Shown: positions 1-9,743 of the stretch, piece after piece | How the letters are laid out: every line of letters starts with the position of its first letter | Position numbering within the stretch: the stretch's first letter is position 1 | Assembly (NCBI RefSeq): GCF_046630445.1 | Contig: NC_092337.1 | Span: 357,794,001 to 357,858,000 of the forward strand | Length of the DNA: 64,000 nucleotides | From: Rutidosis leptorrhynchoides | Lineage: Eukaryota; Streptophyta; Magnoliopsida; Asterales; Asteraceae | Reading direction: 5' to 3' | The notes under the pieces: model-generated | What the model was told of the DNA's origin: nothing | Database searches by the model: none | What the model saw: the letters and a program-made list of their open reading frames with translations, nothing else | Translations under genes and position numbers: made by a program

Positions 1-862
1 GTGAACTCATTAGTATCAAAAAAATGGAACAGAAACAAATTAGAAGCATGTAGACATAGTTATTATTAAACAGAGTATTAACTAGATATTGTAATTGATT
101 AATTTATGCGAGAAATGTTCGGAGACACGTTTCACGTTGCCATTGATTAATTTATGCGAGAAATGCATGACCGACATTGTGCTTTATGGTGATGTAGCAT
201 GTGTGTTGCTCACGTGTTCTTTTTAAGGCTTAGGCATAAGAAGCCGCCTTCAGAGCTTGCGTATAACGCTGGGCGGCCTACTTTATATTTAAAATGCTTT
301 TCTGAATGCAATACGTTGAACGGCTATATAATAAAGATTGTTTGTAATGCTCTTTTTATGCGTTTTAAGAGATTTTTCCTACATATATTACACTTTTTAT
401 GCGTACAAACTATAGGTTGCACATTAGAGACAAAAACCAATTTGTCCAACTTAATATCTACTATAGTATTCTACCCCGAATCCTTTCCTATTACTTCTAA
501 CATTAATTCACAAAGTCATGTACATAGATCTTTCTTTGCTCATAGTCGTTGAAACAAGTTCTCCATTCACACAGCAAGAAAAGTTATTACAATGTATCAC
601 AAGACCCCTTCAATGATGGATATAATAATATAACTATCTCTAGGATAGACAAGTTTATGGATACAAATTACGCATTGACTAATACACCTAATGGTTTTAA
701 AATTCTTCCATGGCCCATAATGTGGACTCTTTGGTCACCTAGTTAATTTAAATTTATTTTTTCATCATACATAAGTAACCATAATCATCACCATTAACAT
801 ATTTGATGTTCATTCACAAATTATTCAAGAAACTTAGCCTTGGGTTAAGTTAAAAATCATTC
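1..862. other. 5' flank of RLP copy 1, no gene seen
   Basis: AT-rich sequence upstream of the receptor-like protein start. Open frames at 199-552 and 549-746 have no recognisable domain and no similarity I can see, so I read this as promoter and intergenic DNA. No convincing TATA box can be singled out among many AT-rich stretches. The only structure I see is a pair of 24-bp direct repeats near the left end. Confidence 0.5.
94..165. repeat. pair of 24-bp direct repeats
   Basis: The 24 bases at 94-117 (ATTGATTAATTTATGCGAGA, then AATG) recur exactly at 142-165, a start-to-start spacing of 48 bp. They could be a small tandem duplication or a repeated upstream element. Function unknown. Confidence 0.7.
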
Positions 863-3651
863 ATGAGTAACCATAGCTGTTTGGGGATCCATCTCATATT
901 TGTGATAATTTTTTCTCTTGTAACATCATACACATGTTTGGCTTCAACTAATATTTCAATAGGTTGCTCTAACCAAGAGCAACAAGCCCTTATTAAGTTC
1001 AAAAACACGTTCTCGGACGATTATGGCATACTCTCATCGTGGGTTGGTACCGCTTGTTGCAGATGGACAGGTGTCCGCTGTGATGTCGTCAACGGAACTA
1101 CTCGTGTCATCGGCCTTCATATTAACGGAAATAACTCACATTCTGATATCCCTCTATTCCCGGCGGACTCACCATTTAACGAGAGTTACATTTCTACTAA
1201 CGATTTTTACTCTTCGTTAGTTAGAATTACGACATTTAAAGTATTTAAACTTCTTGGATTTAAGTGGGAATGATTTTTATACAGACATCCCTGAATTAAT
1301 AGGATCTCTAAAACAACTTATTCATCTCAATCTTTCTAATTCGGGTTTCGGTGGTTATATTCCACGTCACATTGGGAATCTTTCGAGTTTGAAAGTTCTC
1401 GATCTTAGCGCGTCGAACAAACAGCTGGCAGCAGATGATATGGCATGGGTTTTGGGCCTTTCGTCACTTGAACGTCTCGTGTTGAATGATGTTGATCTTA
1501 GTACAGCGATAAACCGTAGCTTCGTGCTTTATATGATCCCGTCGTTAATCGAGTTAAGTTTGAGAGGCTGCGGTGTTCCTTTTTCTGATTTCGGTCCTGA
1601 CCGTTACAATGTAAGTACAACCCTCCCCAACCTTCAACATTTAGATCTTAACGGGACCACACTCGTAAATAATCTCCCGTCAGATTCGAATCAGATTGAT
1701 ATTCCAGTACCTGAATCTCTCGAATCTCTAGGAAACCTGGCTAGTTTAAAAGTCTTACGTCTCGGGTCAAACAGATTGACCGGTCAAATCCCTGAAGGTT
1801 TAGGGAGATTAAAGTTATTAGAAGTATTAGATCTATCTTCAAACGATTTAATGGGTCCCATTCCAATGTTCCTGGGACGACAACTCACCGTACTAAATCT
1901 TTCTAAAAATCAACTAAACGGTTCGATTCCAGAATCGTTAGGGAGATTAACAAATTTAACAGAGTTAAGTCTTCAATCAAACCAGTTGACGGGATCCATC
2001 CCTGCGTCGTTAGGAAACCTTGCCTCGTTACATACGTTATCACTCACTTCGAATAAGTTAAATGGCATGATTCCAATCTCGATTGGGCAACTCACGCAAC
2101 TCGTTTCGTTAGACATATCCAACAACTCTTTCGTAGGAGTAGTTTTCGAAGCTCATCTTACTAACCTCGCGATGTTAACGTATTTGGATGTAAGTTATAA
2201 TCGTGAGTTGACATTCAACGTTTCGCGCGAATGGATACCTAAATTCCAACTGAAAACCGTTTGTATAAGTTACTGCAACATTGTTAATGGATTCCCACAG
2301 TGGTTAAAAACTCAACGAAACGTTAACGAGTTAGTAATGTCAAACACTAACATTTCGGGACCTCTACCGACATGGTTTCGCGATACGCCTGTTATACTTA
2401 ACTTAGATCTATCTCACAATCAAATAACTGGATCGTTAACACATCTTCCCGTTGGAGTTTATTCAAACGTGTACGGATCTTTACTTTTAACGGTTCGATT
2501 CCAGTTTCACTCTGCAACAGGACAGAATTGTTAGTCCTTGATCTTTCAAAAAACGAGTTAACCGGAAAAATACCCGACTGTTGCAGTAACTTTTCGTTGC
2601 GTGTAATGATTCTTAGTTCGAATAAGCTTTATGGTACTGTTCCAAGTTCTTATAGCGATTATAGCGCGATATGGCTTCAACTAAACGATAACTACTTAAC
2701 CGGTCAACTCCTTGAAGGTTTGTGGAATAATTCGTTCTTAAGAGTTTTAGACGTCGGAAATAACGATTTCTCGGGGGAGATACCCGAATGGGATAACGGG
2801 TCATCGAATTTGAAGGTTCTTTGGTTACATAAAAACAATTTCACAGGGTGTATTCCGTTATCTTTGTGCAACAGACCGTTTCTTCATATTTTAGATGTTG
2901 CGTACAATAATTTATCAGGATCGATCCCTAAATGTTTCGGTGACTTGAGTAGTATGAGTGACGCTAGTTTACTGGGTGACGATTTGGATCGGGGTGTTGA
3001 AGCGGGTCTGATTCAGGTGTTGAAAGGTGTTGAGCGTGAGTATATACAACAACATTGCAGTATCTAATTAACATGGATCTTTCAAGTAATGAGCTTGTTG
3101 GCGAGATACCTCGAGAGCTAACGAAACTTTCGTTAATGGTGGGACTCAATTTATCGAATAATCATCTCGGGGGAGGTATTCCAAATACAATTAGAAACAT
3201 GAAGGCGTTAAATTCTCTTTATTTATTGAAAAACCGGATGACTGGGAAGATCCCTGGAAGCATGGCAGCTTTGACTTTTTTAAGTCACCTGAATTTGTCA
3301 TATAACAACTTTTCGGGTCGAATTCCAACAGGAAATCAGTTGCAGACGCTTACTGATCCGTCAATATATGTTGGTAATACAGATCTTTGTGGTGCTCCTC
3401 TTCCAAAGAATTGCTTGATTCCTGAAGATCCGAAAAGAAGCGAGAAAAAATATGAAGAAAATGATGATCCTGATGTATAGTTTTATCTGGGCATACTGTG
3501 TGGTTTAGCAGTAGGTTTTTGGGGTGATATTGTTGTGTTGCTGCTCAAGGAGCAATGGAGACAGAAACTATTTATGTTTGTCGATGCAACTACGAAAAAG
3601 ATACGCGTTGCAGTCGTGAGGAGTGTTTACAAAATGAGAAAAACTGCATAG
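863..3651 (+). pseudogene. LRR receptor-like protein (EIX/Cf type), copy 1, degenerate
   Basis: Members of this family are plasma-membrane LRR receptors without a kinase that sense microbial or developmental ligands. The start at 863 gives a hydrophobic signal peptide (about residues 1-27), then the LRR N-terminal cap with its cysteine pairs (GCSNQEQQALIKF, ACCRWTGVRC), then plant-type LRRs (repeats of the LxxLxLSxNxLxGxIP kind) to about 3330, then the C-terminal cap (LCGAPLPKNC). Beyond a TAG at 3478-3480 the same frame still encodes an acidic juxtamembrane end, a membrane segment (LGILCGLAVGFWGDIVVLLL) and a short basic tail ending at 3649-3651. Lesions: frame changes near 1235-1240, near 2455-2485 (some LRR sequence also seems lost) and near 3040 (extra TA compared with copy 2), plus the TAG before the membrane span. 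The protein is therefore broken in at least four places. The family assignment is firm; ligand and exact orthologue are unknown. Confidence 0.9.
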
Positions 3652-4048
3652 TTCCTTATAAATATAATGTATGCAAGTGTGGAATATAGATATAATCATA
3701 CATGATTTTTTCTTTTCTTTGATTTGCTTTTGTATTATGTAGGTGTGATCTAATATGTAGACGATCAAGAAATGTGTCTTACAAATCGTGTTTCGTAAAC
3801 AGGGTTAATTGGATGATAATCATATCATATACTCCATATTTAGCACTATGAGATAGTTCTAATCTTAACCATCCCAAGATAAGATAGCTTAGTGATGAGT
3901 AGTAACGGTTCGGGTCACCTTTTTAAAATGGGTCGGGTCAGCTTTTTTAAGCGGGATAAACAGGTTAGTTCCAAACCGGTCGGGTCAGGCCCAGACCCTT
4001 TTTTCCTTAACATTTTAAAATGAGATAAAAGTCTTACAATGAGCATAT
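3652..4048. other. 3' flank of RLP copy 1
   Basis: Non-coding sequence between the RLP end and the Copia LTR. It contains short GGGTCGGGTC-like runs. The same stretch follows RLP copy 2 (38084-38480) with only a few differences, so it belongs to the duplicated block. No gene seen. Confidence 0.6.
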
Positions 4049-4290
4049 TGTTGGGAAATTACGGCCTCACTAATTCTCAACACCCAACCCAATGAAAAAC
4101 AGTAAAGAAATAAGAACAATCCACAACACAAGAATTTAACGTGGAAACTCCAAAAACAGGAGAAAAACCACGGGCCTCCAAAGAGATAAATACACTATAT
4201 CACAAATTGTTACAATGACATAGACAACTCTCTTAAGCCAACTACACTTTTCAAAGTATTTAACTAAAACAACTCCCAAACAAGGGTAAG
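4049..4290 (-). mobile_element. Copia 3' LTR fragment (copy 1 stub)
   Basis: Begins TGTTGGGAAATTACGG, the plus-strand left edge of the minus-oriented Copia LTR also seen at 38481 and 47504. It stops at 4290, where Tekay-1 is inserted after GTAAG. The rest of this Copia copy is missing from the Tekay-1 right side. It shows that the Copia insertion came before the Tekay insertion. Confidence 0.8.
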
Positions 4291-7200
4291 TGTAGTGACC
4301 CGAACTTTTCCAGGTTTATATATATTAATTGAGATTGATATTTACATGACTAAATATTTCCAACGTGTTAAGCAATCAAACTTGTTAAGACTTGATTAAA
4401 TGAAATAAGTTTCATATAGACAATTGATCACCCAAGTTGATCGGCGATTCACGAACGTTACAAAATTGTAAAAACTACATGTTGTGGTATATATAGACAT
4501 ATATATATGGTTGACATAAGATTATGATGAGTAAGTATCTCACTAAATATATTAACAATGTGTGATATACATAAGAAATGAGATTACTAAGTTAAGAAAC
4601 TCGAAATGATATATATAACGATTATCGTTATGATAACGTCTACTAAATACATATGTATCATATTAAGATATTGATACACTATATTTAACATGATAAAATG
4701 ATATTTAAATATATCATTAAGTGTGTTAACAATGAACTACATATGTAAAAACAAGACTACTAACTCAAGAATTACGAAACGAGACTTATATGTAACTATT
4801 ATCGTTGTAACGATATTTTAATGTATATATCATATTAAGAGATATTCATACATCATAATATCATGATAACATAATAATTTAACATCTCATTTGATATAAT
4901 AAGCATTGGGTTAACAACCTTAATTGAGATCGTTAACTTAAAGGTTTCAAAACAACACTTACATGTAACGACTAACGAAGACTTAACGACTCCATTAGAA
5001 TGTATATACATGTTGTGTTTTGATATGTATTCTTACACTTTTGTAAGACTTCAAGACACATATCAAAGTACTTATACTTAACAAAAATGCTTACAATTAC
5101 ATCCTCGTTCAGTTTCATCAACAATTCTACTTGTATGCACCCGTATTCGTACTCGTACAATACACAGCTTTTAGATATATGTACTATTGGTATATACACT
5201 CCAATGATCAGCTCTTAGCAGCCCATGTGAGTCACCTAACACATGTGGGAACCATCATTTAGCAACTAACATGAAATATCTCATAAAATTACAAAAATAT
5301 TAGTAATCATTCATGACTTATTTACATGAAAACAAAATTACATATCCTTTATATCTAATCCATATACCAACGACCAAAAACACCTACAAACACTTTCATT
5401 CTTCAATTTTCTTCATCTAATTTATCTCTCTCAAGTTCCATCTTCAAGTTCTAAGTGTTCTTCATAAATTCCATAAGTATAGTTTCATAAAAATCAAGAA
5501 TACTTCCAAGTTTTCAAGTCTACTTCCAAGCTTTTTAATCCATTCCAAGTAATCATCTAAGATCAAGAAACCTTTGTTATTTACAGTAGGTTATCTTTCT
5601 AATTCAAGGTAATATTCATATTCAAACTTTGATTCAATTTCTACAACTATAACAATCTTATTTCGAGTGAAAATCTTACTTGAACTGTTTTCGTGTCATG
5701 ATTCTGCTTCAAGAACTTTCAAGCCATCCAAGGATCCTTTGAAGCTAGATCCATTTTTCTCATTTCCAGTAGTTTTATCCAGAAAACTTGAGGTAGTAAT
5801 GATGTTCATAACATCATTCGATTCATACATATAAAGCTATCTTATTCGAAGGTTTAAACTTGTAAACACTAGAACATAGTTTAGTTAATTCTAAACTTGT
5901 TCGCAAACAAAAGTTAATCCTTCTAACTTGACTTTTAAAATCAACTAAACACATGTTCTATATCTATATGATATGCTAACTTAATGACTTAAAACCTGGA
6001 AACACGATGAACACCATAAAATCGGATATACGCCGTCGTAGTGAAACCGAGGGCTGTTTTGGTTTGGATAATTAAAAACTATGATAAACTTTGATTTAAA
6101 AATTGTTCTTATGGGAAAATGATTTTTCATATGAACATGAAACTATATCCAAAAATCTTGGTTAAACTCAAAGTGAAAGTATGTTTTTCAAAATGGTCAT
6201 CAAGATGTCGTTCTTTCGACGGAAATGACTACCTCTTTAGTAATTGACATGTAACTTAAATTTTCGACTATAAACCTATACTTTTTCTGTTTGGATTCTT
6301 AAACTAAAGTGTTCAATATGAAACCATAGCAATTTGATTCACTCAAAATGGATTTAAAATGAAGAAGTTATGGGTAAAACAAGATTGGATATTTTTGATC
6401 TTTTTAGCTACGGGAAATGTTTAACAAATCTATACAAATCATATCCTAGCTAACTTATATTGTATTATACATGTATTCTAATATATTATGTAATCTTGGG
6501 ATACCATAGACACGTATGCAAATTTTTTGACATATCATATCGACCCATGTATATATATTATTTGGAACAACCATAGACACTCTATATGCAGTAATGTTGG
6601 AGTTAACTATACAGGGTTGAGGTTGATTCCAAAAATATATATACTTTGAGTTGTGATCTAGCCTGAGATGTGTATACACTGGGTCGTGGATTGATTCAAG
6701 ATAATATATATATATATATATCGATTTATTTCTGTACATCTAACTGTGGACAACTAGTTGTAGGTTATTAACGAGGACAGCTGACTTAATACACTCAAAT
6801 CTTTAAAACATAATAAAAATGGTTGTAATTATATTTTGATCATACTTTGATATATATGTACATATTTGTATAGGTTTGTGAATCGATCCGTGGCCAAGTC
6901 TTATTTTCGAGGAAGGAAATATCTGTGAAAGTGAGTTATAGTCCCACTTTTAAAATCTAATATTTTTGGGATGAGAATACATGCAGGTTTTATAAATGAT
7001 TTACAAAATAGACACAAGTACGTGAAACTACATTCTATGGTTGAATTATCGAAATCGAATATGCCCCTTTTTATTAAGTCTGGTAATCTAAGAATTAGTG
7101 AACAGACACCCTAATTAATGAATCCTAAAAATAGATCTATTGGGCCTAACAAACGCCATCTAAAGTACCGGATGCTTTAGTACTTCGAAATTTATATCAT

Positions 7201-7761
7201 ATCGGAAGGGTGTCCTGGAATGATGGGGATATTCTTATATATGCATCTTGTTAATTTCGGTTACCAGGTGTTCACCATATGAATGATTTTTATCTCTATG
7301 TATGGGATGTGTATTGAAATATGAAATCTTGTGGTCTATTGTTACGATTTGATATATATAGGTTAAACCTATAACTCACCAACATTTTTGTTGACGTTTA
7401 CAGCATGTTTATTCTCAGGTGAATACAAAGAGCTTCCGCTGTTGCATACTAAAATAAGGACAAGATTTGGAGTCCATGTTTGTATGATATTGTATAAAAA
7501 CTGCATTCAAGAAACATATGTCGATGTAATATATTTCTATTGTAAACCATTATGTAATGGTCATGTGTAAACAGTATATTTTAGATTATCATTATTTGAT
7601 AATCTACGTAATGCTTTTAAAACCTTTATTGATAAAATAAAGGTTATGGTTGTTTTAAAAATGAATGCAGTCTTTGAAAAACGTCTCATATAGAGGTCAA
7701 AACCTCGCAACGAAATCAATTAATATGGAACGTTTATAATCAATATGAACGGGACATTTCA
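4291..7761 (+). repeat. Tekay-1 5' LTR (3471 bp)
   Basis: Starts TGTAGTGACCCGAAC and ends GGGACATTTCA, directly before the primer binding site. A plausible TATA (TTTATAT near 5348) followed by pyrimidine-rich leader sequence suggests transcription starts near 5385, leaving a long R/U5; this is inference. Short frames inside it (for example 4972-5199 on the minus strand) recur in all LTR copies only because the LTRs are homologous. It closely matches the solo LTR at 38723-42183. Confidence 0.9.
7583..7645 (+). promoter_or_regulatory. two tandem hairpins with AATAAA in the LTR
   Basis: First inverted repeat: AGATTATC (7583-7590) with GATAATCT (7598-7605). Second: AACCTTTATT (7621-7630), 5-base loop, AATAAAGGTT (7636-7645). 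AATAAA itself lies at 7636-7641 in the second stem. Both hairpins recur in the Tekay-2 LTRs, where the loop of the second changes but the stem does not. Probably a polyadenylation-site structure near the end of R. Confidence 0.6.
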
Positions 7762-7763
7762 GT

Positions 7764-7775
7764 TGGTATCCGAGC
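7764..7775 (+). other. Tekay-1 primer binding site (Met tRNA type, one mismatch)
   Basis: TGGTATCCGAGC two bases after the LTR end. It matches the common plant initiator-Met site TGGTATCAGAGC except for A to C. Tekay-2 has the unmutated form (59968-59979, minus strand). Confidence 0.85.
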
Positions 7776-7970
7776 GTTGGTCTTAGAGAACCAGAAAAAT
7801 TTGCATTAGTGTGTCTTATCGAGTTTGTTAAGATGCATTAGTGAGTCTGGACTTCGATCGTGTTTTCTTTAAAAATGATTGCTTAACATTTTTGTTGAAA
7901 ATATATATTATTAACATGTAAATATTATGTGATATATTAATCTCTTAACATGTTTGATATTGTGTGATAG

Positions 7971-8598
7971 ATGTCTACCTCTAGCACAAATCCCATTGAC
8001 TCACCTATTAATAACGAAGAGTCGAATATATATTGGCAAGATTCACAAGTTCCCGAAGAACCGGAAGAAGAGGAAACGGAACTGGAAGAAGAGGAACCGG
8101 AAGAAGAGGAACCGGAAGAAGAGGAACCGGAAGAAGAAGAGGTTCAGGAGGGGGGAATAGTAGGAACCACAGAAAACCGGTCAAATAAAAGAAAATCCTC
8201 AACCAATGGACCAAAGTTAATAATGGTCAATGGTGTTTCCGCTAAGGAAGCAAAATATTGGGAAAATTACCAATTTTTCTGATGAATCGGATCCTGATGA
8301 GGATTCTGATGATGTTATAGAAATTACCCCGACCCAATTTAATGAGGCAAAAGAAAATAATAAGGGAAAAGGCATGAAGATAGAGAAATCTGATTCCGAC
8401 CCCGATGAACTTTATATGTACCGTCAACACCCGTATTTTCAATATCGTGACAATAATCCAGGAACCTCTAAACCACCAGGTTTTTCTAAACCAATGTGGA
8501 AAACGACGACTCGTATTAGAGGAACATCATATATCCCTAGAAGATTAGGAAAAAGAACCAAGTCCGAAGAAGAAGAAGAAACCAGTGATTCAGATTAG
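7971..8598 (+). pseudogene. acidic passenger ORF A of Tekay-1, frameshifted
   Basis: Starts at ATG 7971 (MSTSSTNPIDSP). It holds a Glu/Pro repeat block (units like EPEEE, about residues 24-62), then a conserved middle (LIMVNGVSAKEAKYWE) and a second acidic part ending in EEEEETSDSD at 8598. One extra T near 8275, compared with Tekay-2, shifts the frame, so the reading moves from one frame (7971-8282) to another (from about 8276). The homologue in Tekay-2 (59156-59772) carries a different frameshift. Function unknown: highly acidic, low complexity, likely disordered. It sits between the primer site and the F-box ORF in both elements. Not gag, which lies downstream. Confidence 0.7.
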
Positions 8599-8700
8599 AG
8601 GGGTGTGAGCATGTTGTGTAATAAATGTATTGTAGTGTGCTTGTACTTTTATGTTCTATATAAAAATTGCTTGCATTGTTTGTTATTACGAATCTAATCC

Positions 8701-8715
8701 TTGTCTATTTTACAG
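8701..8715 (+). promoter_or_regulatory. conserved 3' splice-site-like motif before the F-box ORF
   Basis: TTGTCTATTTTACAG lies 12 bases before the F-box ATG. The identical 15 bases sit 14 bases before the F-box ATG of Tekay-2 (59032-59046, minus strand), although surrounding bases differ. Pyrimidine-rich and ending CAG, it looks like an acceptor site. No donor common to both copies is obvious. Confidence 0.5.
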
Positions 8716-8727
8716 TATAAAAACAAA

Positions 8728-9420
8728 ATGGACGTTAAGGGTAGACAACCGAATATTTTAGAAGACCTACCAGAGGATATGATTGAGGAAATCTTGTCTA
8801 GAGTCGGTCAGAATTCATCAGCACATTTAGTTATGGCGAAATTAACTTGTCAAACATTTGAAAGACTTTCCAGAAATGCCTTAATTTATAAAAGGCTTTC
8901 CTTTGATAGGTGGGGTATATTACATTGGGGAGACTTTAAGTTACGCCGTGTTTTCTTTAAAGTGTTAAATGCGGGGAACCGAAATGCAATTTTACGTTAC
9001 GGGTTAAGAACCTATTTTGACTCAACATATCCCAACATAGAATTTCGTGAATTAGAAAGAGCTTCTAACATGCAACATAAAGAAGCATGTTATGCTTACG
9101 GGTTAGTGATGTTCGCTTCTTACCAAAGTGAGAAAAAGAACATCGGATTGCAGATTTTAAATAAAACTTTCCCACAAGTAACGAATTCAGTAGTTGGGGT
9201 GAGAAACAAGGTTTTTAGATTATTACGGGGCTGTTGGACATTACGAAACCCTCATCCTTTTGACGACATTACAACATGCTGCCTAGCCAATGGTCATAAC
9301 GGTTATTTTCCACAAGACCAAGGATGGGAAGTCGTCTTAGTAAAACCAGAATGCATGACTTGTTTCTGGACTTATGAATTACGTGTCTTTATTTCCTTTG
9401 CTGAACAACTTGCGTATTAA
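8728..9420 (+). CDS. F-box protein encoded by Tekay-1
   Basis: The ATG at 8728 (MDVKGRQPNILEDLP) gives 230 residues without interruption. The N-terminus is an F-box (about residues 10-55: LPEDMIEEILSRVGQNSS, then a CQTFERLS helix), which in the family binds SKP1 of SCF ubiquitin ligases. The middle (MQHKEACYAYGLVMFASYQSE, IGLQILNK) resembles a Sel1/TPR-like helical pair as in plant F-box proteins of the At1g67623/At2g35280 group. The C-terminus has well-spaced Cys/His residues (CCLANGH, PECMTCFW) that could bind metal. The frame stays open although gag and pol of the same element are broken. The Tekay-2 homologue (58346-59017) is similar throughout, about three quarters identical by eye. The substrate is unknown. 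An origin by capture of a host gene is inference. Confidence 0.8.
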   Translation: MDVKGRQPNILEDLPEDMIEEILSRVGQNSSAHLVMAKLTCQTFERLSRNALIYKRLSFDRWGILHWGDFKLRRVFFKVLNAGNRNAILRYGLRTYFDSTYPNIEFRELERASNMQHKEACYAYGLVMFASYQSEKKNIGLQILNKTFPQVTNSVVGVRNKVFRLLRGCWTLRNPHPFDDITTCCLANGHNGYFPQDQGWEVVLVKPECMTCFWTYELRVFISFAEQLAY

Positions 9421-9743
9421 CTAGATTTATCTTTAAAACTGTCCTGTATCATAATGTACTATATTTCATGTTATATGTAATATAGCGAAGTTGTAAGTTT
9501 GGAGAATATTTGTATGTGATATATTATTATAATCAGTTTTTCATATGGAATTGTAGTAGTTGAATTGTATATTAGCTACTAAGTATGAACTTAACGGGTA
9601 GGTAGTACCAGAATTTAAACTTATAAAATGCTAATATGAAGAAAAAGATTTTATAAATGAGTTCATATTATGCTACGAGATAATATTGACTACTCTTAAT
9701 ATTATGTATGATTAACTTGTTTCATTTGACTATTTTGAAGGAA
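9421..9743 (+). other. spacer between F-box ORF and gag, with internal PPT-like motif
   Basis: Non-coding, AT-rich. TTAACGGGTAGGTA at 9591-9604 is identical over 14 bases to the polypurine-tract region next to the 3' LTR (31495-31508). Tekay-2 has the same internal copy at 58132-58145. Confidence 0.6.

Noticed and set aside
199..746. Two open frames upstream of the RLP
   Set aside because: No domain, biased composition, and no second copy for comparison; likely chance frames.
4972..5199. Frame with Tyr/Glu-rich protein recurring at 32210, 39452, 52581 and 62450
   Set aside because: Recurs only because these are homologous LTR segments; the frame differs in start, strand and end between copies.
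8008..8214. Pro/Leu-rich frame opposite the acidic ORF
   Set aside because: Antisense of the Glu/Pro repeat codons; no independent support.
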